Source: CBFDBT01 sp965603115
GTDB taxonomy: Bacteria > Pseudomonadota > Alphaproteobacteria > Sphingomonadales > Kordiimonadaceae
Length of the DNA stretch: 5,005 bases
Direction: 5' to 3'
Assembly: GCA_965603115.1 (NCBI GenBank)
Contig: CBFDBT010000189.1
Span: 1-5,005 of the forward strand
A model generated the notes under the pieces. That model made no database searches. It was not told the DNA's origin and worked only from the letters and a program-made list of their open reading frames with translations. The position numbers and the translations under genes were made by a program. Below, piece after piece: positions 1 through 5,005 of the stretch; the stretch's first letter is position 1, and every line of letters starts with the position of its first letter.

Positions 1-627
1 GCCGATGATAAGTGCATCAACTTTACCAATCAGATTAGTGATAACATCAATTTTGTTGCCATTAATGTTTCGTTCTATTAATTTTTCTTTGAAAGCATCG
101 GTTACAGAAATTATCATGTCTGCACTACGGTACATGAAGTGTTCAATTTTTTCGAGCAGCTCTATCGCAAAACCTTTTTTCATTGCACCGATTGTTGTGA
201 TTGTTTCCGGCCACAGATCTCTAAGTTCAAAAACCCATGGGCGGCGTTTGACTTTTGATAGTGCCCACCCGGTAAAAGTGGTGAAAAACTGTGGAGATGT
301 GGCGATAATTACATCACAGGGTTTAAAGAGCCCCGCCCAAAAGGCCATAAAGGCAAAACTGGTGTAATCTATGATCCGTTTAATAAACCCTTCATTGGCC
401 GAAATATAGCTCCAAACTCGGATGACTTTAATGCCGTCAACATTTTCAGTTTGATAGAGCTTATTTTTATACCCATCATAGACTTTTCCTTGAGGAAAGT
501 TGGGCGCGCAGGTGATCACTGTTACATCAGCGCCTTTTTCAACCCATCTTTTGCAATGCTCATATGTACGACTGGCAGGCGCATTCACCTCAGGTGGGAA
601 ATTGTCTGTGATAAAGAGAATTTTCAT
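1..627 (-). CDS. Family 4 (WcaI-like) glycosyltransferase, N-terminal 209 residues, cut by window edge
   Basis: This frame opens at ATG 627-625 and runs without a stop to base 1, giving 209 codons, so the C-terminal half lies outside the window. The protein starts MKILFITDNFPPEVNAPASR, the usual GT-B N-terminal opening, in which the glycine-poor loop near residues 10-20 faces the acceptor. The segment FELRDLWPE at residues 133-141 is a hallmark of WcaI-like GT4 enzymes. By family knowledge these are cytoplasmic or membrane-associated retaining transferases that move a sugar from a nucleotide donor to a lipid-linked polysaccharide intermediate. The donor-binding C-terminal domain, with its E-x7-E motif, is not visible. 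The start is supported by the ATGA overlap with the heparinase-like gene upstream, which suggests translational coupling. At residues 195-209 the expected V-I-T/P-N-G-V-D linker reads VITNLIGKVDALIIG, which is unusual. Sugar specificity cannot be told. Confidence in the family is high. Confidence 0.9.
   Translation of the reverse strand, partial: MKILFITDNFPPEVNAPASRTYEHCKRWVEKGADVTVITCAPNFPQGKVYDGYKNKLYQTENVDGIKVIRVWSYISANEGFIKRIIDYTSFAFMAFWAGLFKPCDVIIATSPQFFTTFTGWALSKVKRRPWVFELRDLWPETITTIGAMKKGFAIELLEKIEHFMYRSADMIISVTDAFKEKLIERNINGNKIDVITNLIGKVDALIIG
624..627 (-). promoter_or_regulatory. ATGA stop-start overlap between heparinase-like and glycosyltransferase genes
   Basis: The coding strand reads ATGA: the ATG of the glycosyltransferase overlaps the TGA that ends the heparinase-like gene. 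No strong Shine-Dalgarno sequence is seen just upstream, where the bases are AT-rich, so the glycosyltransferase is probably translated by ribosomes that have just finished the heparinase-like protein. This fixes both the end of one gene and the start of the other. Confidence 0.75.
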
Positions 628-2207
628 AAAATAATCTGCGTTTCTAAGCGGGAGTCAAAAGTAATTTCTATCACCTTAGCTGAGACAAGCTTATTAAATT
701 CTGGGGCGTAAGAATAGTCATTGATGGTAATTTTTTTTGCACCTTTAATTTTCAAAGAAATAGGCCCAGATGAAATATTATTATCTTGTAGTTTAACCGT
801 GATGTCTGGATGAAAATGAAATCGAGCAATGCATATTTCATCTCGTCGTCGTCCGGATACAGTATCTTTGAGGGTGATCTCAGTGTCTCGAAAAAATATA
901 TCACGGCGATGTGTATACCAAGGGCCTTTCATTGCCAATTCGGCAGAATGTTTATCGATATGTCGATTCATCATATGTGCTCGGCGCCCAACGCGAAAGC
1001 CTCCCCAAATTTCACTTTGTTCGCGTTCACCAACATGCACAGTATTATGTGCAGCCGTTGAACGTTCAAGATGCCTTCGCACACCAATTTCGTATGTGGA
1101 AGTACCAGTATCGACGATAACCGGTTGATCATGTGCAAAAAGCTCAAAGCTTAACATATCACAGTGGGCATGGCCGGGGATATAGTCAGGGCCAATTGCA
1201 CCAGCATCGCCAAAAAAGCTGTAATCATCCCCTTCAAAACGGAAGTAACCACTTGTTGGCAAGTCATGCATACCATCTTGAAGAGGCGGCGGCGGCTTCA
1301 ATCCAATTTTTTTTCCATAGAGGGACATTTCCCACAAAGAAGGTGTAATGCCATATGCAGCGTCATTAAAGAGTGGCGGAAAACCATCAGGACGCGTCAT
1401 TAGGTGGAGCCACTCAAGGGCTTTTTGTGCCGTTACTATCCAGACGTTGGGAATGTCTTTCCTAGCATGTTGCATAATTTGAATAATATCAAATAGGTCC
1501 TCACAGAGTAGGGCATGATATGTAGTGCTGAGTTCAAAATGAGCTCCATCATCTAAGAACTGCTCTGGTACTTGTTTTTTTAGGATTAAAAGTCCCTTTT
1601 CAAGCCATTTATCTGCCTCACGACCTGCAAAAAATACACCTGCAAAAACCAGCGCCTTAGCATTAGCAAAAAGGTGATTGCCAAGTAAGTGGTATTCTAG
1701 GGTTTTCATAAGATACCTAGCTTGAACTGCAAGACTTTGCACAGCATCAGGCGATAACCTGTTTCCAGATAAAGTCCACTTAATCCAATTGGTTATTCTC
1801 ATACTGTTAGGGTAGGGCTCCCAACCATTTCCCTTAGCCGGTGGGTTTTCAACAATCCATTTTTCTATCAAATGGTGTTTTAAAGGTGTCGGAGTGTCAC
1901 CACTTAATAAGCCTTCAAAATAATGCAAATTAAATAGCCATAACTTTGGCAATGAAGGGGAATTCCAGTCAGCCGGAAATGCTAAAGTTTCCGTTCTGTT
2001 GAGAAAATGGAATTCATTAGAATTCAATAAGGATTTTGGGCGTTTTATGTAATGAAATGTGCCTTTATCTCTAGGACGCATTCTGGGTGCAGGTGATATA
2101 TCTACCTTAATGGGAAGAAGCTTTCGCTTGACCCTATTGGTGATCTGAATAGGTTTTAAATGGCGGATCGTTCGCCAATAAAGTCCAATTTTTGCGAGTT
2201 TCCCCAT
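624..2207 (-). CDS. Heparinase II/III family protein (alginate-lyase-like fold), polysaccharide cluster type
   Basis: The 527-residue product matches the heparinase II/III family, which has an N-terminal (alpha/alpha) toroid followed by a beta-sandwich domain. The N-terminus, with WRTIRHLKPIQ at 11-21, is basic and amphipathic and has no signal peptide, unlike periplasmic AlgL. Toroid markers are LWLFNLHYFEGL at 89-100, NGWEPYPNSMRITNWIKW at 127-144, NH at 177-178, and HFELSTTYH at 223-231. By analogy with alginate lyase A1-III and heparinase II, N177, H178 and Y230 are the likely catalytic residues. The C-terminal domain has GHAHCD at 345-350, VDTGTSTYE at 365-373 and HNTV at 387-390. H348 and D366 are 18 residues apart, like the metal ligands H406 and D424 of Pedobacter heparinase II. 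Known members cleave uronic-acid polysaccharides by beta-elimination; here a role in glycan synthesis or editing is inferred from the operon. The start at 2207 has a good ribosome site; the TGA stop overlaps the next ATG. Confidence 0.93.
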   Translation of the reverse strand: MGKLAKIGLYWRTIRHLKPIQITNRVKRKLLPIKVDISPAPRMRPRDKGTFHYIKRPKSLLNSNEFHFLNRTETLAFPADWNSPSLPKLWLFNLHYFEGLLSGDTPTPLKHHLIEKWIVENPPAKGNGWEPYPNSMRITNWIKWTLSGNRLSPDAVQSLAVQARYLMKTLEYHLLGNHLFANAKALVFAGVFFAGREADKWLEKGLLILKKQVPEQFLDDGAHFELSTTYHALLCEDLFDIIQIMQHARKDIPNVWIVTAQKALEWLHLMTRPDGFPPLFNDAAYGITPSLWEMSLYGKKIGLKPPPPLQDGMHDLPTSGYFRFEGDDYSFFGDAGAIGPDYIPGHAHCDMLSFELFAHDQPVIVDTGTSTYEIGVRRHLERSTAAHNTVHVGEREQSEIWGGFRVGRRAHMMNRHIDKHSAELAMKGPWYTHRRDIFFRDTEITLKDTVSGRRRDEICIARFHFHPDITVKLQDNNISSGPISLKIKGAKKITINDYSYAPEFNKLVSAKVIEITFDSRLETQIIL

Positions 2208-2209
2208 AA

Positions 2210-2218
2210 CCTCGTCCT
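2210..2218 (-). promoter_or_regulatory. Ribosome binding site of the heparinase-like gene, overlapping the upstream stop codon
   Basis: The coding strand reads AGGACGAGG. Its first two bases are the last two of the TAG stop of the oxidoreductase gene. The GGA at 2217-2215 lies seven bases before the ATG at 2207-2205, a good spacing, and supports this start over later in-frame methionines. The overlap of stop and ribosome site points to coupled translation of the two genes. Confidence 0.6.
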
Positions 2219-4352
2219 ATTGTGCTAATAACTGATCCCAGGCTTTGATGCAAGCTCGAGAAACCTCCATGATTTCTTCATAAGGTATAGGTGCACTCTG
2301 CTCATTCTTTAGACTTTGCGAGAAGCTATTACAGCATTCTTGTTGACCCTTGTTTTGTTTAAAGGTTTTGCTGTTAATCGATTTAGCTCCAAAGCCTGTT
2401 AAACGTCGAAAGTTATCTAGCACCATTACTTTGCCGCCTTGAAATAGTTCGACACGTTCTTTTTGAAATGATTGATTACCATTTGCAAAATAATGAATGG
2501 TAGCTAATGAGCCATTTTCAAATCGAATAGTGATGGATGCGGTGTCATGACAATCCGTTACTCCTTCGGGCATATGCATTGAAACAGCATGTATGTCAGC
2601 AATGGGACTACCACTTAAAAAACGCGCAATATCAATAAAATGGCAAGCTTCGCCAATAATGCGGCCACCACCTGTTTCGAAGTCTTGAACCCACGAATCC
2701 GCCGGAATTGCGCCAGCATTACAGGTATAGACTATGCTCATTGGCTCATTAGACTTATCGGTTTGTTTCTTAAGCTTTTGTATGAGGGGTGCAAAACGAC
2801 GGTTGAAACCTAGCATTAGCTGGGGGTTGTCGCCGCGCTCATGAGCTGCCCTATAGGCTTTATCAATTAGATCAAGGTGGTTACTTGTAAGCGCCAAGGG
2901 CTTTTCAACAAAAACATTCTTACCCGCATCTAGCGCCTGTATAACAAAGTGAGCATGGCTGTTATGCTGCGTACCAATCACAACAGTATTTATTTCTGGG
3001 TCAGCTAGCAAACTATCACTGTCTGTTGTGTTCAATTCAAAGCCAAGCTTTTTGCCAATATGCGTTCCTGAAACACCTTGAGATGTTGCAATTGCTTTCA
3101 ATCTAGCGCCGGTGCTTTTAAAGGCTGGCAAGAGAACGCGGCCAGCATAGTTGCCAGCGCCTATTGCCCCAATAACAACAGCATCAGATTTCTTGCTTTG
3201 CGTTTCAGGGAATTTTAACGTTCGCAGCGCCGTTTCTTGCTGATCCCTATCATATGTAAGAAGAACGCCTAAAGTACCTTTATCCTCCATAAGTAGGTCA
3301 TAGGCCTTTGGTGCATTTTCAATTTCAAATGATTTGGATTTAAGGTCATCTGAATTGATGGACCCTGTGGCCATCATATCAAGAACAGCTTCAAAGTTAC
3401 GCTGCTCTGTCCAGCGTACAAAGCCGACTGGATAGTCATGACCCTGGTCTTCATAAAAACTGTCATAGCGGCCAGGGCCATACGAACAGGATACCTGAAA
3501 AGAAATTTCTTTCGCAAAGAAATCATTGCGCTGCAATTCAAGTCCTACGACGCCGACGAGTACAATGCGTCCGCGTTGACGGCACATGGTGGCTGCTTGA
3601 TGCATTGGGTCGCTACTTTTCGTAGATGCGGTGATAATAACACCGTCTACACCACGTCCCCGTGAGAAAGCTTCTGCAGCTGCGATTGGATCTTGTCCAT
3701 CAGACAGATTAACGGTTTCTGCACCATATTGGCGTGCAAGCTCCAGCTTGGTCGGATCAAAATCTATGCCCAAAACTCTACACCCGTTGGCGCGTAGAAT
3801 TTGAACCGCGACAAGTCCGATGAGACCGAGACCTGTGACCACAAAACATTCACCGAGGGTTGGCTGTGCTAACCTTATACCCTGAAGAGCTATAGCACCA
3901 ACGACAGTGAAGGCAGCATCTTCATCTGAGACACCATCAGGGATTTTTGCACAAAGGTTTTTCGGAACACAAACGACTTCAGCATGGTGACCATTAGAGA
4001 GAACTCGGTCGCCAAGTTTAAATCCTGAAACGCCAGAACCTATTTCTATCACAGTACCAACATTTGAATAGCCCATGGGTAAAGGTTGGTCGAGTTTAGA
4101 GCGCACCGCATCAATAGTAGGAAGCAGCCCATCGGTCTTCACCTTGTCCAATACCATCTTCACTTTTTCAGGTTGTTGACGCGCTTTTTCAATATAGCCC
4201 GAACGCCCAAAATCAACCAGCATACGCTCTGTGCCTGCTGAGATTAAAGATTTAGACGTTTGGATTAGAAGATGCCCTGCTTTACACCGTGGACGCGGCA
4301 CATCAGCTATAATAGAAGTTCCCTTAGCAAGGTCTTGAAGTACTTGTTTCAT
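2217..4352 (-). CDS. Bi-domain oxidoreductase: MDR (alcohol-dehydrogenase-like) fused to Gfo/Idh/MocA dehydrogenase
   Basis: This 711-residue protein joins two NAD(P)-dependent dehydrogenases. Residues about 1-366 are a medium-chain dehydrogenase: a GroES-like part, then a Rossmann fold with TGLGLIGL at 173-180 and an acidic strand end at GIDFD (195-199), which suggests NAD. Residues about 390-711 are Gfo/Idh/MocA: a second nucleotide site GAIGAGNYAG at 395-404, TQHNSHAHF at 461-469, the family motif EKP at 483-485, and GGGRIIGEACHFID at 561-574 with H571 and D574 as probable active-site residues. The linker spans about 367-389. The usual MDR zinc ligands are not visible: the catalytic-Cys region reads SLISAGTER (35-43), the G-H-E motif reads GYSNVG (94-99), and there is no four-cysteine structural zinc loop. 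This architecture is known from polysaccharide clusters, commonly next to heparinase-like genes. Sugar or sugar-nucleotide oxidation, reduction or epimerisation in the cytoplasm is inferred; the substrate is unknown. It starts 8 bp after the acyltransferase stop. Confidence 0.93.
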   Translation of the reverse strand: MKQVLQDLAKGTSIIADVPRPRCKAGHLLIQTSKSLISAGTERMLVDFGRSGYIEKARQQPEKVKMVLDKVKTDGLLPTIDAVRSKLDQPLPMGYSNVGTVIEIGSGVSGFKLGDRVLSNGHHAEVVCVPKNLCAKIPDGVSDEDAAFTVVGAIALQGIRLAQPTLGECFVVTGLGLIGLVAVQILRANGCRVLGIDFDPTKLELARQYGAETVNLSDGQDPIAAAEAFSRGRGVDGVIITASTKSSDPMHQAATMCRQRGRIVLVGVVGLELQRNDFFAKEISFQVSCSYGPGRYDSFYEDQGHDYPVGFVRWTEQRNFEAVLDMMATGSINSDDLKSKSFEIENAPKAYDLLMEDKGTLGVLLTYDRDQQETALRTLKFPETQSKKSDAVVIGAIGAGNYAGRVLLPAFKSTGARLKAIATSQGVSGTHIGKKLGFELNTTDSDSLLADPEINTVVIGTQHNSHAHFVIQALDAGKNVFVEKPLALTSNHLDLIDKAYRAAHERGDNPQLMLGFNRRFAPLIQKLKKQTDKSNEPMSIVYTCNAGAIPADSWVQDFETGGGRIIGEACHFIDIARFLSGSPIADIHAVSMHMPEGVTDCHDTASITIRFENGSLATIHYFANGNQSFQKERVELFQGGKVMVLDNFRRLTGFGAKSINSKTFKQNKGQQECCNSFSQSLKNEQSAPIPYEEIMEVSRACIKAWDQLLAQ

Positions 4353-4356
4353 ATCA

Positions 4357-4362
4357 TCTCTT
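4357..4362 (-). promoter_or_regulatory. Probable ribosome binding site of the bi-domain oxidoreductase
   Basis: The coding strand reads AAGAGA, partly inside the TAA stop of the acyltransferase, four bases before the ATG at 4352. It is a weak, closely spaced Shine-Dalgarno-like site. With an 8-bp gap between the genes, re-initiation by ribosomes finishing the acyltransferase is likely to help. There is no room for a promoter between the genes, although one could lie inside the acyltransferase. Confidence 0.4.
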
Positions 4363-4921
4363 ATTTCATATAAGCTGTTGTCTTGTGAATATATTTCTTA
4401 CGCTGCAGTGCTGGCTTTTCAATAAAAGTCCAAGACGCCATCGCAAGTAGAAGTGTTATTAAACAAGCATATACAGCATACATGAAATATCCAGTATAGT
4501 TTAATTCAACAAATATATTTATAATCGGCATATGTATTATGTATGTGCCATATGATATATCATTTCTTTTTAGCAAATGATCTGCAAATGATCGCTTAGA
4601 AAAAGCAATGGAGAGCATCATTGCGATAAGAAAAAAATAGGGTATGGGATGAATTCCATTCCCAGTAATTTTCAAAGAAAAAATATTACTAGCCATTAAT
4701 GAAACAATGAATAATCCAGTATAAATATACCATTTTCCTTCTATGTAAGGCAGAATTTTCAATATATTTCTTTGGACAAATATTCCGAGTAAAAACATCC
4801 AGACCCATGGTATAAAAGATACCCCAAACAGCTTTATAATAATATTCCTCTCTTCTATGCCACTAATGTACTCAGAGGAATATAATTTAAAAGCCAAAAA
4901 CAAAATTAATAAAAGGAGCAA
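4361..4921 (-). CDS. Acyltransferase 3 (OafA/YrhL-like) membrane protein, C-terminal part
   Basis: The 186 residues are strongly hydrophobic, with likely membrane segments near 1-13, 31-50, 64-84, 92-107, 122-140 and 143-163. The C-terminal signatures of acyltransferase 3 proteins are present: DISYGTYIIHMP at 121-132 and SWTFIEKP at 163-170. Members of this family are inner-membrane enzymes that move acetyl or other acyl groups onto extracytoplasmic glycans such as O-antigen or exopolysaccharide. The TTG at 4921 is only where the frame opens after a TAA at 4936-4934; it is probably not a real start, because the reading continues homologously in another frame upstream (bases 4922-5004). The whole protein should be roughly 330-380 residues, so this is about half of it. 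The gene is AT-rich compared with the oxidoreductase downstream: bases 4501-4560 have 13 G/C of 60, against 36 of 60 at 3541-3600. It is likely the first gene of the operon portion seen here. Confidence 0.85.
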   Translation of the reverse strand: MLLLLILFLAFKLYSSEYISGIEERNIIIKLFGVSFIPWVWMFLLGIFVQRNILKILPYIEGKWYIYTGLFIVSLMASNIFSLKITGNGIHPIPYFFLIAMMLSIAFSKRSFADHLLKRNDISYGTYIIHMPIINIFVELNYTGYFMYAVYACLITLLLAMASWTFIEKPALQRKKYIHKTTAYMK

Positions 4922-5004
4922 TTTTTTATTTTTTTACACCCTGCCCAATATATGAAAGGAATTAAAATATAAAATTGCAATTCAACTGCGATCGTCCAAA
5001 GACT
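4906..5004 (-). pseudogene. Upstream-frame fragment of the same acyltransferase 3 gene, 5' partial
   Basis: Reading from 5004 on the minus strand gives SLWTIAVELQFYILIPF followed by IYWAGCKKIKN, then a short out-of-frame tail and TAA at 4908-4906. S-L-W-[ST]-[IL]-[AS]-V-E-x-Q-F-Y is one of the best-known internal motifs of acyltransferase 3 proteins and sits in the middle of the protein, just before the hydrophobic stretch that continues at 4921. The two pieces are therefore one gene interrupted by a single-base frame difference. The start of the gene lies beyond the right edge. If the slip is real and not rescued, the protein ends here without its last several membrane segments and is probably inactive; if it is a sequencing error or is corrected by slippage, the gene is intact. 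Confidence 0.82.
4922..4935 (-). other. Homopolymer tract at the acyltransferase frame break
   Basis: On the coding strand this is aaaaaaataaaaaa, an A7-T-A6 run. The upstream frame reads it as Lys-Lys-Ile-Lys-Asn and then leaves the protein; the downstream frame reads on as Leu-Leu-Leu-Leu. Adding one A to either run, or a ribosomal -1 slip with tRNA-Lys re-pairing on AAA, joins the frames without meeting a stop and yields a natural Cys-Lys-Lys-(Ile/Asn)-Lys-Lys-Leu-Leu junction. Removing one A from the A7 run would instead give an immediate TAA. A sequencing or assembly error, a true mutation, phase variation and transcriptional or translational slippage all remain possible. Confidence 0.75.
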
Positions 5005-5005
5005 A

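Noticed and set aside
5..711. Plus-strand open frames of 120 and 86 codons (5-367 and 451-711)
   Set aside because: They lie opposite the glycosyltransferase frame and the 3' end of the heparinase-like gene, have no recognisable domain and no convincing ribosome site; they are shadow frames.
1285..1296. Four tandem GGC triplets, a possible microsatellite
   Set aside because: On the coding strand they encode four prolines (residues 305-308) in an inter-domain loop of the heparinase-like protein; the run is short and in frame.
1307..1314. T8 run (A8 on the coding strand) as a possible second slippage site
   Set aside because: It encodes Gly-Lys-Lys-Ile in frame at residues 298-301 and the conserved protein continues on both sides, so there is no sign of a frame break. 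The A8 run at 731-738 is likewise in frame.
810..1403. Five overlapping plus-strand open frames of 69-99 codons
   Set aside because: All are antisense to the well-supported heparinase-like gene, overlap one another in several frames, and show low-complexity or implausible protein sequence.
2208..2216. Possible promoter or terminator between the oxidoreductase and heparinase-like genes
   Set aside because: The gap is only 9 bp, filled by a ribosome binding site, with no hairpin or T-tract.
3438..3665. Plus-strand open frame of 75 codons
   Set aside because: It is antisense to the Rossmann-fold region of the bi-domain oxidoreductase and shows no domain; a shadow frame.

Overview
The window is one stretch of a surface-polysaccharide biosynthesis locus, almost certainly from a Gram-negative bacterium. 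A marine or environmental proteobacterium is the best guess, but nothing here fixes the genus. All convincing genes lie on the minus strand, packed almost without gaps, so they read as part of one operon transcribed from high to low coordinates. The plus strand carries only shadow frames.

In transcription order: (1) the C-terminal part of an acyltransferase-3 (OafA/YrhL-like) membrane protein, cut by the right edge and broken by a one-base frame slip in an A7-T-A6 tract near 4922-4935; (2) a 711-residue two-domain oxidoreductase (4352-2217), with an MDR alcohol-dehydrogenase-like half fused to a Gfo/Idh/MocA half; (3) a 527-residue heparinase II/III-family (alginate-lyase-like) protein without a signal peptide (2207-624); (4) the N-terminal 209 residues of a WcaI-like family 4 glycosyltransferase (627 down to the left edge). 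Junctions are 8 bp, 9 bp and a 4-bp ATGA overlap. No promoter, terminator, RNA gene, mobile element or CRISPR array was found. No gap between genes exceeds 10 bp; only the frameshifted 5' part of the acyltransferase is ambiguous.

The likely joint job is building and decorating a capsule, exopolysaccharide or O-antigen. The glycosyltransferase adds a sugar, the two-domain oxidoreductase probably alters a sugar nucleotide or sugar residue by redox chemistry, the heparinase-like protein acts on uronate-type glycan, and the acyltransferase adds an acyl (often acetyl) group. The substrate and the order of the steps are inference.

The points most worth a second look are the acyltransferase frameshift, the apparent loss of every zinc ligand in the MDR half of the fusion, a lyase-type fold with an intact catalytic signature but no export signal in a biosynthetic operon, and an odd sequence where the glycosyltransferase should carry its N-G-V-D motif. 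I see no clearly new system; the layout matches known polysaccharide clusters.
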